Positions 55,614 through 63,565 of a stretch of DNA of 64,000 nucleotides are shown here, piece after piece. The stretch lies in assembly GCF_020073815.1 (NCBI RefSeq), contig NZ_JAIQZJ010000008.1:186001-250000 (forward strand), written 5' to 3'. Positions within the stretch are counted from its first letter, which is position 1. Each line of letters opens with the position of its first letter. Source of the DNA: Nocardioides mangrovi. GTDB taxonomy: Bacteria; Actinomycetota; Actinomycetes; Propionibacteriales; Nocardioidaceae. The notes below the pieces were generated by a model. That model saw only the letters and a program-made list of their open reading frames with translations. It did no database searches and was not told where the DNA came from. Both the position numbers and the translations under genes were made by a program.

Positions 55614-57086
55614 TCAGCAGCCGACGCCCGCGATGTCGCCGTCCGAGCCGACGCCGGCGAGCGAGTACGCCGAGCAGTAGCGGTCGCTCAGCAGCGCGCC
55701 GCGCTTCAGGGTGACCGGCGACCACGCGTCACCGCCGACCGGCTCGAGGTAGCGGAAGGACGTGTCGAGCAGCGGCGCCGCCGGGCCGTCCTTGAGGTAG
55801 CGGTCCAGCCAGCGCTGCACGTAGACGCTGGTGAGGTCCTGGCCGTAGCGGCTCGCCGGCAGCACCAGCGGGATGTCGGTGTACTCCAGGTGGGTCGAGG
55901 CGTGCGGCACCACGAGCATCGAGTCGACGCCGGCGTTCGTCCATGCGTCGTACCCGGTCGCGCGCTCGCGCATCGGGTCCGGCCCGTCGGGGGACGGGGT
56001 CGGGTTGAGCGAGCTGCCGCCGCTGAGCTCGGCCGGCGTGACGGTGAAGCCGTACTCCGACTGCACCGCCAGCGCGGGTACGACGGGCTTGTTGCCCGAT
56101 CCGTCGAGGGGGCCGTCGGAGTCGGGGCCGGTGAGCTTGTCGAGCGCGACGACGGTCTCGACCCGGTCGTCGGTGCCCTGCACCTTCGAGACCGCGGCGG
56201 CGCCCATCGAGTGGCCGATGATCGCGACCCGGGTGTCCCGGCCGGGAGCGGTCGGCGTCGGGTCGGGCGACCGGTCGAAGAGCCGCCAGAACGGGTTGTA
56301 CGGCGTCGTCGAGCTGGCACCCCCCGACTGGTCGTTGGGGTAGTGGTGGCTCGGCGTCGAGGTGAAGAAGTCGAGCGCGTCCTCGGTGCCGACCACGAAG
56401 TTGGACAGCTGCTGCGACGGCACGCCCGGGCAGCCGGTGAGCTCGCCGTCCTCCGGCGTGGCCACGGGGTTGCAGAAGGGGACCATGTCCTGGTGGAGCG
56501 GGGAGTCCTGGTGCGGCAGCGTCTCGCTGGTGCCCTGGCCCTGCACGTCGTAGGTCAGCACGACGTACCCCCGCTCGGCGAGGTCCTCGGCCAGCCAGGC
56601 GTACATGCCCTCCGAGCCCTGCACCGAGCCCTCGGTGATGACGACGCCGGGGTAGGGGCCGGTCAGCCTCGTGCCGGTGTAGGGGTCCCGCGCGCCGGGC
56701 AGCGGCTTGTAGACCGTGCCGCGCAGCAGGGCGCCGTACCGGTTGGTGAAGGCGACCGGCTTCGCGACGCCGCGGGTGCCGTTCCAGTCCGCGCGCAGCG
56801 GGTTGCCGACGTTCCAGCCCGGCACCAGCGCGCCGGCGGTCAGGGCCAGCCGGGTCGGCGAGGCGACCTGGGTGAGCAGCTGGCCGACGTACCGGGCGGT
56901 CGAGGCCCGGACCAGCGCGGGCAGGTACGCCGGGTTGCGCAGCTGGCTGCCCTCGCCGGTGATCCGGCCGTAGGCGTCGGCCATGTCCTGCGCGTCGGCG
57001 GCGGGGTCGACCGGCTTCGCCGAGGCGGGTGCGGCGACCCCCAGGGCGAGGGCAGCGGACAGGACGGCGGCACCGAGGACACGCAT
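55614..57086 (-). CDS. Secreted alpha/beta hydrolase
   Basis: A 490-aa exported esterase/lipase-like protein. Signal peptide of about 24 residues (LGVAAPASA-KP cleavage). The nucleophile is in IIGHSMGAAAV (GHSMG), an oxyanion-type GTVYKPLPGARD..GPYPGVVITEG region precedes it, and MLVVPHASTHLEYTD supplies the His. Cysteines near C-PFC and GCPG may pair outside the cell. It may be a cutinase-like or peptidase-like hydrolase; substrate is unknown. ATG 57086. Confidence 0.85.
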   Translation of the reverse strand: MRVLGAAVLSAALALGVAAPASAKPVDPAADAQDMADAYGRITGEGSQLRNPAYLPALVRASTARYVGQLLTQVASPTRLALTAGALVPGWNVGNPLRADWNGTRGVAKPVAFTNRYGALLRGTVYKPLPGARDPYTGTRLTGPYPGVVITEGSVQGSEGMYAWLAEDLAERGYVVLTYDVQGQGTSETLPHQDSPLHQDMVPFCNPVATPEDGELTGCPGVPSQQLSNFVVGTEDALDFFTSTPSHHYPNDQSGGASSTTPYNPFWRLFDRSPDPTPTAPGRDTRVAIIGHSMGAAAVSKVQGTDDRVETVVALDKLTGPDSDGPLDGSGNKPVVPALAVQSEYGFTVTPAELSGGSSLNPTPSPDGPDPMRERATGYDAWTNAGVDSMLVVPHASTHLEYTDIPLVLPASRYGQDLTSVYVQRWLDRYLKDGPAAPLLDTSFRYLEPVGGDAWSPVTLKRGALLSDRYCSAYSLAGVGSDGDIAGVGC

Positions 57087-57121
57087 GGCCGCTCAACGAG
57101 CGACCACGTGCGGAGGTGACG

Positions 57122-57565
57122 TCAGGCGCGCTCGAGCAGGAAGACCGGGATCTCGCGGTCGGTCTTCTCCTGGTACTCGGCGTACGGCGAGTAGACGCTC
57201 ACCGCGCGGTCCCACCACTCGGCCCGCTCGTCGCCCTCGGCGACACGCACCCGGTAGGTGTGCTTCTCGCTCTTGTCCTGGAGGTCGACCTCGGGGTGCT
57301 CGAGGAAGTTGTGGTACCAGGTCGGGTGCTCCGGCGCGCCGCCCTTCGAGGCGACCGCTGCGTAGACGCCGTCCTTCTCCACCCGCATCACGGGGTTCTT
57401 CCGGAGCTTGCCGGACTTCGCGCCCTTCGAGGTGATCACCACGACCGGCCACTCGGGGTGGTCGGGGAGGGTGTTGGCCTCCTGGCCGTCGGACGCCTCA
57501 TAGGCGGCCACCTGGTCGCGGACCCACTGCTCGGGACTGGGCTCGTACTCGCCTTCAAGTGCCAT
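57122..57565 (-). CDS. Ddn-like deazaflavin (F420)-dependent oxidoreductase
   Basis: A 147-aa split-barrel protein of the nitroreductase/Ddn family, as in Mycobacterium Rv3547: WPVVVITSKGAKSGKLRKNPVMRV, VYAAVASKGGAPEHPTWYHNFLEHP (F420-binding region) and EWWDRAVSVYSPYAEYQEKT are diagnostic. It likely reduces quinones or similar with F420H2 and indicates an F420-making host. ATG 57565; divergent from the MFS gene at 57688. Confidence 0.9.
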   Translation of the reverse strand: MALEGEYEPSPEQWVRDQVAAYEASDGQEANTLPDHPEWPVVVITSKGAKSGKLRKNPVMRVEKDGVYAAVASKGGAPEHPTWYHNFLEHPEVDLQDKSEKHTYRVRVAEGDERAEWWDRAVSVYSPYAEYQEKTDREIPVFLLERA

Positions 57566-57601
57566 ACCCGGTCAATGCCCACTCGGGCCCGCGACATTCC
57601 C

Positions 57602-57680
57602 CTACGATGGGCCCATGCATCACCTCCGTGACTGACAGGCGCCGCTCGCTCGCCCTGTCCCTCCCTCGACCCTCACGGAG
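57602..57680 (+). promoter_or_regulatory. Structured leader with a possible leaderless short ORF upstream of the MFS gene
   Basis: TACGAT at 57602-57607 resembles a -10 box, placing the transcript start near ATG 57615. From there a six-codon frame reads M-H-H-L-R-D-stop (57615-57635). CTCCGTGA (57624-57631), inside it, is perfectly complementary to TCACGGAG (57673-57680), which contains the GGAG ribosome site of the MFS gene. A second stem, GACAGG..CG with CG.CCTGTC, nests between. Translation of the short frame could open the site. Confidence 0.5.
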
Positions 57681-57687
57681 ATCTCCC

Positions 57688-58836
57688 ATGCCCGGCACCC
57701 GTGCCGGGAGCCCGCTGCTCGCCCGCCCGGCGGTACGGCGCACCTTCGCGTGCGCCCTCGTCGGCCGGTCGGCCTACGGCGTGCTCCCGCTCTGCTTCCT
57801 CTTCACCGTCCGTCAGGCGACCGGGTCCTTCCCGGCCGCCACCCTCGCCGCCGCCGTGCTCGGCCTCGCCACCCTGGCCCTGCCGGTCCAGGCTCGGGTG
57901 CTCGACCGCTGGGGCCAGCGCCGCGTCCTGCCGCTGGTCACCACGACCTGGGTGGTCCTGCTCGCGGCCGCCGTCCTCCTCTCGGCGGCCGGCACGTCGA
58001 GACCCGCCGTGTGGTGCGTCCTCGCGCTCGCGCTCGGGGTGACCGCGCCGGCACTCGGCCCATCGATGCGCGCCCAGTGGCGCTGGTTCGCCGAGGACGT
58101 CGCCCAGCGGCGGGCGGCGTACGCCGTCGACTCGGTCGGCGAGGAGAGCCTCTACCTGATGGGGCCGATCGTGGCCTCGGTCGTCCTCGCGACCGGGCCG
58201 GCCCGGTGGGGTCTCGTCCTGGTCGCCGCGCTCGCCGCCACCGGCACCGTCGGGCTGGTCGCCTCGCCGGCGGCCGTCGCGCGCGCTGAGGAGCCCGGAC
58301 CCCTGCTCGGGCTCGGACCGGTCCGTCGCCCCGGGATGCCGCGGCTCCTGGTGTCGATGGGTCCATTCGGAGCCGGCACGGCGCTCGTCTACACGGGCGT
58401 CGCGGCCGCGGCGGACCGACTCGGTCACCCCGGCTGGGCGGGCGTCGTCGAGGCGGGGATCGCGGCGGGCTCGGTCGCCGGCGGTCTCCTCTGGGCGCGA
58501 CTGCGTCGCCCGCCCCGCGTCTCGTTGCTGCTGGTCGGGCTCGCGGGGCTACTCGCGCTGGCCGCCGCGCTGCCGTTCGCCGCGGCGGGCGTGGCGCTGG
58601 CGCTCGGAGGGATCGCGTTCGCCCCGACGTACGTCTCCGCCTACCAGGCCGCCGACGCTCTCACCCCGCCGAGCGAGCACACCGAGGCCTCGACCCTGGT
58701 CAACACCGCGAGCAACCTCGCCACTGCGATCGGCACCGCGCTCGCCGGCTCGCTGGTGGCGGGCGGTGTCTCGCCGTACGCGGTCGCGGCGGTGCTGATC
58801 GTGGCCGCGGCCGCTACGTCTAATCTCGGCGCATGA
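57688..58836 (+). CDS. MFS transporter
   Basis: A 382-aa membrane protein with 10-12 hydrophobic segments. LPVQARVLDRWGQRRVLPLV is the loop 2-3 signature of the major facilitator family; the second half is less conserved. It resembles small drug/metabolite exporters of actinobacteria. ATG 57688 lies 7 bases after GGAG. The menB gene overlaps its 3' end by 4 bp, an unusual pairing. Its leader can hide the ribosome site (57624-57680). Substrate unknown. Confidence 0.83.
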   Translation: MPGTRAGSPLLARPAVRRTFACALVGRSAYGVLPLCFLFTVRQATGSFPAATLAAAVLGLATLALPVQARVLDRWGQRRVLPLVTTTWVVLLAAAVLLSAAGTSRPAVWCVLALALGVTAPALGPSMRAQWRWFAEDVAQRRAAYAVDSVGEESLYLMGPIVASVVLATGPARWGLVLVAALAATGTVGLVASPAAVARAEEPGPLLGLGPVRRPGMPRLLVSMGPFGAGTALVYTGVAAAADRLGHPGWAGVVEAGIAAGSVAGGLLWARLRRPPRVSLLLVGLAGLLALAAALPFAAAGVALALGGIAFAPTYVSAYQAADALTPPSEHTEASTLVNTASNLATAIGTALAGSLVAGGVSPYAVAAVLIVAAAATSNLGA

Positions 58837-59777
58837 GTGCGATCGAGGGAGTCTCGGAGATCTTCGACCCGGCCGCGTGGGACGCGGTCCCCGGCTTCGA
58901 GGACCTCACCGACCTGACCTACCACCGCGCGAAGGACCACGGCACTGTCCGGGTCGCCTTCGACCGGCCGGACATCCTCAACGCCTTCCGGCCGCACACC
59001 GTCGACGAGCTGCTGCGGGTGCTCGAGCACGCACGGGTCACTGCCGACGTCGGCTGCGTGCTGCTCACCGGCAACGGGCCGAGCGCCAAGAACGGCAAGT
59101 GGGCCTTCTGCAGCGGTGGCGACCAGCGCATCCGTGGCCGGGCCGGCTACCAGTACGAGGACGGCTCGGCCGGCAGTGACGACACCGGTCGCGAGGAGCC
59201 GAGCCCGATCGACAAGGCGCGGCTCGCGCGGCTGCACATCCTCGAGGTGCAGCGGCTGATCCGCTTCATGCCGAAGGTCGTCATCTGCGTCGTCCCCGGC
59301 TGGACCGCCGGCGGCGGCCACTCCCTGCACGCCGTCTGCGACCTGACCCTCGCCTCCGCCGAGGAGGCCCGCTTCAAGCAGACCGACGCCGACGTCGGCT
59401 CCTTTGACGGCGGCTTCGGCTCGGCGTACCTCGCCCGTCAGGTGGGCCAGAAGTACGCCCGCGAGATCTTCTTCCTCGGCCAGGAGTACTCCGCCGAGGA
59501 CGGCGTCCGGATGGGCAACGTCAACCGTGCGGTCCCGCACGCCGAGCTGGAGAAGGTCGCCCTGGAGTGGGGTCGTCTGATCAACGGCAAGTCCCCGACG
59601 GCCCAGCGGATGCTGAAGTACTCCTTCAACGCGATCGACGACGGCCTCGTCGGCCAGCAGCTCTTCGCCGGCGAGACCACCCGCCTCGCCTACATGACCG
59701 ACGAGGCCCAGGAGGGCCGCGACCAGTTCCTCGAGAAGCGCGAGCCCGACTGGTCGCCGTACCCCTGGTACTACTGA
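58833..59777 (+). CDS. menB: 1,4-dihydroxy-2-naphthoyl-CoA synthase
   Basis: A 314-aa crotonase-fold enzyme of menaquinone synthesis that closes the naphthoate ring of o-succinylbenzoyl-CoA. Oxyanion-hole glycines lie in CSGGDQ (93-98) and GWTAGGGHSL (156-165); catalytic Asp192 is in DVGSFDGGFG; the MenB-type C-terminal SPTAQRMLKYSFNAIDDG and REPDWSPYPWYY end are present. It is longer than E. coli MenB through an insertion near 100-130. ATG overlaps the MFS stop. No other men gene is in the window. Confidence 0.93.
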   Translation: MSAIEGVSEIFDPAAWDAVPGFEDLTDLTYHRAKDHGTVRVAFDRPDILNAFRPHTVDELLRVLEHARVTADVGCVLLTGNGPSAKNGKWAFCSGGDQRIRGRAGYQYEDGSAGSDDTGREEPSPIDKARLARLHILEVQRLIRFMPKVVICVVPGWTAGGGHSLHAVCDLTLASAEEARFKQTDADVGSFDGGFGSAYLARQVGQKYAREIFFLGQEYSAEDGVRMGNVNRAVPHAELEKVALEWGRLINGKSPTAQRMLKYSFNAIDDGLVGQQLFAGETTRLAYMTDEAQEGRDQFLEKREPDWSPYPWYY

Positions 59778-60361
59778 CCCTTCGCGGGATCGCGCGGCGC
59801 CGGCGGACGTCCAGGTGCCGCGAAGAGCCGACGCTCGCGCCGCGTCACGCCCGCCATGATCTGGTCGCGTCGGTCCGGGGTGACGGCCGCGGCGTACTCG
59901 GGGTCGTCGAAGACGTGCTGGCCGGCGATCTCGTGCACGGCCAGCCAACGCGGCCCCGGGCCGTCGACCAGCCGGTAGCGCCGTGTCCGCCACCAGCCGT
60001 CCACCCGGTGCAACAGGGGGATGTGCCGCTCGACGTACCATCGGTGGAGCTCGTCCTCGAGCTCCGGTGGCACCTCGACGGAGACGGTGAGCAGCAGCGG
60101 TGGGCGCTCTGCATCCGGCCGGCCGGCCCGGGTGTGCTCGTCCAGCTGCTCGTAGGTGCGGACCTCGAGGGTCGCCCGAGCGACGGCGCGAGCATGGTCG
60201 CGCGCGGCGGCCACGTCCGGGACGTCGTACGTCGTCAGCCAGGTCGGCGGCCGCCCGTCCAGCGCCTGCCACCGGGCCTCGCCCGGTCGTGGTGGGAGCG
60301 CGGCCGGCTCGCCCAGGACGAGGACGAGGCCGGCATGGACACGGCGCACCGGGTCAGGCAT
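59771..60361 (-). CDS. Small EthD/ABM-like dimeric alpha-beta barrel protein
   Basis: About 196 aa. The ABM/EthD-like pattern LLLTVSVEVPPELEDELHRWY-V-ERHIPLL and a WLAVHEIAG strand suggest a ferredoxin-like dimeric barrel, used in small monooxygenases and ring-modifying proteins. The first half is less clear. ATG 60361; it overlaps the upstream hydrolase-fold gene by 8 bp and the convergent menB by 7. It belongs to the FAD oxidase operon. Function unknown. Confidence 0.7.
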   Translation of the reverse strand: MPDPVRRVHAGLVLVLGEPAALPPRPGEARWQALDGRPPTWLTTYDVPDVAAARDHARAVARATLEVRTYEQLDEHTRAGRPDAERPPLLLTVSVEVPPELEDELHRWYVERHIPLLHRVDGWWRTRRYRLVDGPGPRWLAVHEIAGQHVFDDPEYAAAVTPDRRDQIMAGVTRRERRLFAAPGRPPAPRDPAKGQ

Positions 60362-61139
60362 GCGCACGCACGTGGTCGAGGAGCGCCCGGTCGAACGCGG
60401 CCGGGTTCTCCCAGGCCGGGGAGTGACCGGCGGCCGGGACGACCACGAGCCGAGCATCGGGCACGCCGTCGGCCAGTGCGGCCATCCGGGCCGGCGGCAT
60501 GTAGTGATCGGCCTCGCCAGCGACGAAGAGCGCGGGGACGCGGACGGCGGCCAGCCGCGCGCGGGTGACCTCGACCCCCGGCGGCTGCAGCACGCGCCGC
60601 TCGACCGCGCGCCCGGTCAGCATCGACCAGCGGGCGGCGCCCGCGGGGTGGGCGTACCGGTAGGCGGCGGACAGCTCGCGCAGCTCGGGTGGGAGTGCCT
60701 CGAGCTCGGAAGGAACCAGCCTGGCCGTCTCGGCGACGAAGTCAGGGTCGTTCACCCCGCACAGGCTGGCCGCCAGGGTCACGCTCAGGAGTCGCTCCGG
60801 GTGCTGGATCGCCGCGGCCGCCGCAGCGAATCCGCCGATCGCCGTGCCGACGAGATGGACCTGTGCGAGCCCCAGCGCGTCGAGGACGGCGACCAGGTCT
60901 CCCGTCATGGTCCCCGCGTCGTCGGCCGGCCCGGGGTCGGAGCCGCGGTGTCCGCGACGGGACCACGCCACCACGCGGAGGCCGGCGGCGGCCACGGACT
61001 GCATCTGAGGCTCCCAGAGCTCGCCGCTTCCCCAGGCTGCGTGCACGAGGACGACGGGTGGGCCCGATCCGGCCTCCCAGACGGCCACCTGGTGGGTCGG
61101 GAGGGTGACCCGGCCGCGCCGTACGCGGAACAGGGTCAC
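60354..61139 (-). CDS. Alpha/beta hydrolase-fold protein lacking the nucleophile serine
   Basis: A 261-aa alpha/beta hydrolase-fold protein. The nucleophile elbow reads G98-T-A100-I-G102 where GxSxG is expected, so the serine is alanine. The acid D211 (AGEADHY) and His H239 (AAGHSPAWENP) remain. Such proteins may be cofactor-free dioxygenases, lyases or non-catalytic. It lies between a berberine-bridge oxidase and a small barrel protein in one minus-strand operon. GTG 61139 overlaps the oxidase stop. Confidence 0.78.
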   Translation of the reverse strand: MTLFRVRRGRVTLPTHQVAVWEAGSGPPVVLVHAAWGSGELWEPQMQSVAAAGLRVVAWSRRGHRGSDPGPADDAGTMTGDLVAVLDALGLAQVHLVGTAIGGFAAAAAAIQHPERLLSVTLAASLCGVNDPDFVAETARLVPSELEALPPELRELSAAYRYAHPAGAARWSMLTGRAVERRVLQPPGVEVTRARLAAVRVPALFVAGEADHYMPPARMAALADGVPDARLVVVPAAGHSPAWENPAAFDRALLDHVRAHA

Positions 61140-62512
61140 CGGGACCGCAGGTGATCTCCGAGCGCGGTCGTGGACTCGTGCGGCTGCAGGTAGGAGACGA
61201 ACCGGCGATCGGGGTCGTAGGTCTCGCGCAGGTCCTCGAGCCGAGCCGCCTGCGCCGGCTCGAGACCCTTGGCCGGCCGGTCGGCCGGATTGGCGTCGGA
61301 GAACTGGGCACCCTCGTCGATGTCGGCGAAGGCGTCCAGCGACGAGTGCGCCCAGCTCTCGAGCCGGAGGTCGTCGGCCGGGTCCGTCCAGACCGCATTG
61401 GGGGAGAAGTACAGCGTGCCCTGCGTCGACCAGCAGGCATCGTCACGGATGGGGTATCCACCCCAGAGCATCCAGAAGAGGAAGCTCGAGGGCGTGGGGA
61501 TGCTCGACATCGTCCCTCCACCGGCGGCGAGGATGCGGTCGATCGGCGCGCTCGTCCACACGCCGTCCAGCGCGTAGCGGTTGCCCTGGGGCATGCCGAC
61601 CTCCGCCACGGCGTGGAGCTGAGCGATGCTCGACGGTGCTCGATCGACGACCGCGAGCGCGTGCTTGCGGAAGGGTGCGGACTCGAAGACCTCGTAGATC
61701 TCGTCGGCCGTCTCGTCCTGGCAGAAGCCGACACCGATGAGGCTGGTGGTCGGGCGGTCGTACTCCGTGGACCAGCCGACCTTGCCGGCGATCTCGAGCG
61801 AGCGCGAGGTCTCGGGGAGCGCCTCGTAGGACCACGCGAGCACCTCGTCCCGCATGGTCTCGGGGTAGACCATGCTGCTGCGCAGCACCTGCGTGTACGC
61901 CGGGTAGGTCCGCAGGTGGTAGCAGACCACGACGCCGAAGAAGCCGGGACCGGCGCCGCGGACGGCCCACATCAGGTCGGGGTGCGTCTCGTCGTCGGCG
62001 TGGACCAGCGAGCCGTCGGCGAGGACGACGTCCACGGCGACGATGCTGAGCGCCGCCGGGCCGAGCTTGCGGGAGTTCCAGCCGTAGCCGCCGCCGATGA
62101 GGAATCCGCCGAGCCCGACGGTCGGGTAGTGACCGACGGGAAAGGTCAGCCCGCGCGCGTCGAGGGCCGCGTTGGCGGCGCCCGCCCGGACGCCGGGCTG
62201 GACCCGGGCGACCCCCCGGTCGGCGTCGATCTGGAGGGAGTCCAGCGCCGAGAGATCGAGCAGCAGCGCGTCCTGCCGCAGCCCGCTCGCGACGAAGCTG
62301 TGGCCGCCGGAGCGGATCCCGACCTGGAGCCCCTCGCGAGCGGCGAGCCGCACCGCGGCCTGGACGTCCTCGACGCTGCGCGCCCGTACGATGGCCGCGG
62401 GTTCGCGTCGCGTCGTGCGTCCGTTCCAGATCGCGTCGAGGCGGGCGTCCTCGTAGGCCGGCTCCCCGCGGCGCAGCAGGATGTCAGTGAGTTCTGCGGT
62501 GGTCGACTTCAC
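61136..62512 (-). CDS. FAD-linked oxidase, berberine-bridge type
   Basis: A 458-aa PCMH-fold flavoprotein. FAD-binding GIRSGGHSFVASG carries the covalent-FAD His; TFPVGHYPTVGLGGFLIGGG replaces the second attachment cysteine with His/Tyr; the C-terminal BBE end (RLEDLRETYDPDRRFVSYL) is intact. GTG 62512 (VKSTTAEL) is chosen over the longer open frame, which would run into the operators. First gene of an operon with the two following genes. Two TGTCGACA sites stand upstream. The protein belongs to the same family as the 2789 oxidase but is not a close copy. Confidence 0.83.
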   Translation of the reverse strand: MKSTTAELTDILLRRGEPAYEDARLDAIWNGRTTRREPAAIVRARSVEDVQAAVRLAAREGLQVGIRSGGHSFVASGLRQDALLLDLSALDSLQIDADRGVARVQPGVRAGAANAALDARGLTFPVGHYPTVGLGGFLIGGGYGWNSRKLGPAALSIVAVDVVLADGSLVHADDETHPDLMWAVRGAGPGFFGVVVCYHLRTYPAYTQVLRSSMVYPETMRDEVLAWSYEALPETSRSLEIAGKVGWSTEYDRPTTSLIGVGFCQDETADEIYEVFESAPFRKHALAVVDRAPSSIAQLHAVAEVGMPQGNRYALDGVWTSAPIDRILAAGGGTMSSIPTPSSFLFWMLWGGYPIRDDACWSTQGTLYFSPNAVWTDPADDLRLESWAHSSLDAFADIDEGAQFSDANPADRPAKGLEPAQAARLEDLRETYDPDRRFVSYLQPHESTTALGDHLRSR

Positions 62513-62531
62513 ACGTGCCAGAGTAGGCGAG

Positions 62532-62606
62532 TGTCGACAGAACGGCAATGCAGGCCGGCGGATTTCCGATGCGAGTGCGATCGACGGGCGGAAACTGTCG
62601 ACAGAA
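62532..62606. promoter_or_regulatory. Pair of TGTCGACA-GAAC operators
   Basis: TGTCGACA followed by GAAC occurs at 62532-62543 and again at 62596-62607, 64 bases apart, in the 135-base gap between the LigI-like gene and the FAD oxidase. TGTCGACA is an 8-bp palindrome. The spacing of about six helical turns would allow looping. The pair probably controls the FAD oxidase operon on the minus strand. Confidence 0.6.
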
Positions 62607-62647
62607 CCCGGAAGGATGCCGCCACGATCGGGTGTGGCGCGGCTCGG

Positions 62648-63565
62648 TCAGAAGCCGAACAGCTCGGCCGGGTTGGTCACCATCAGCCGCTCCAGGGCCG
62701 CGTCCGTCGGCGCGATCCGGGCGAGCAGGTCGACCAGCAGGCCGTCGTCGGGGGCGTCGCCCTCGATGTTGGTGTGGGGGTAGTCGGTCCCCCACACCAC
62801 GCGCTCGGGGAAACGCGCGACCAGGAGTGCCGCCAGCGCCACGGCGTCGGCGTACGGCGGGCCGGTGCGCGAGAGCCGGTCGATGCCGCTCACCTTCACC
62901 CAGACGTTCCCGCGCTCGAGCAGGTTCGTGAGCGACCGCACCGGCTGCCCGTCGAGGCCCTCGGTCAGGTCGACGCGGGCCATGTGGTCGATCACGACCG
63001 GTCCGGGGACGGCGGAGATCATCGACTCCTGGTCGACGATCCCCGAGCCCTGGACATGGATCTCGGCGTGCCAGCCGAGGTCGGCGACGGCGGCGAGCAC
63101 GGACTGCTGCTCGTCGGGGAGCGGATCGTCGCCGAGGTGGGGCATGAAGTGCAGCCGGGCTCCGCACACCCCTGACCGGTCGAGCTCCTCGAGCTCGGCC
63201 GCGGTGACCTCGGGGCCCAGGATCGCGACCCCGCGGCGCCGCTCCGGATCCGCGCGGAGCGCGTCGAGCAGGGCGCTGTGATCGGTCCCGTGGCACGACG
63301 ACTGCACGATCACCGCACGCTCGAGGCCGAGGAACGTCTGGAGCTCCGCGACCTGCTGGCGGGGTGCGTCGACCGGTGTGAACGTGCGATCGGGCGAGTA
63401 GGGGAAGACCTCGTGCGGCCCGAAGACGTGGCAGTGCGAGTCGGTGCTGCCGGGCGGGAGCACCAGGTGCGGGCGGCGGGGGGAGGGGTGCGGCCCGGGG
63501 TTTCCCGGGCTCGGGGCCACCGGGTCCAGGGCCGGCGCCGGGGAGACGGGCAGGATCCTAGTCAC
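62648..63565 (-). CDS. Amidohydrolase-2 protein, 2-pyrone-4,6-dicarboxylate hydrolase (LigI)-like
   Basis: A 305-aa TIM-barrel protein of the LigI branch: DSHCHVFGP (H-x-H), IVQSSCHGTDHSALL, VVIDHMARVD, VWVKVSGIDRLS and VVWGTDYPHTN. LigI opens the pyrone dicarboxylate ring in lignin-derived aromatic catabolism; many homologues hydrolyse other lactones. GTG 63565 overlaps the SDR stop by 8 bp. With the SDR it looks like part of a catabolic operon extending beyond the window. Confidence 0.83.
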   Translation of the reverse strand: MTRILPVSPAPALDPVAPSPGNPGPHPSPRRPHLVLPPGSTDSHCHVFGPHEVFPYSPDRTFTPVDAPRQQVAELQTFLGLERAVIVQSSCHGTDHSALLDALRADPERRRGVAILGPEVTAAELEELDRSGVCGARLHFMPHLGDDPLPDEQQSVLAAVADLGWHAEIHVQGSGIVDQESMISAVPGPVVIDHMARVDLTEGLDGQPVRSLTNLLERGNVWVKVSGIDRLSRTGPPYADAVALAALLVARFPERVVWGTDYPHTNIEGDAPDDGLLVDLLARIAPTDAALERLMVTNPAELFGF

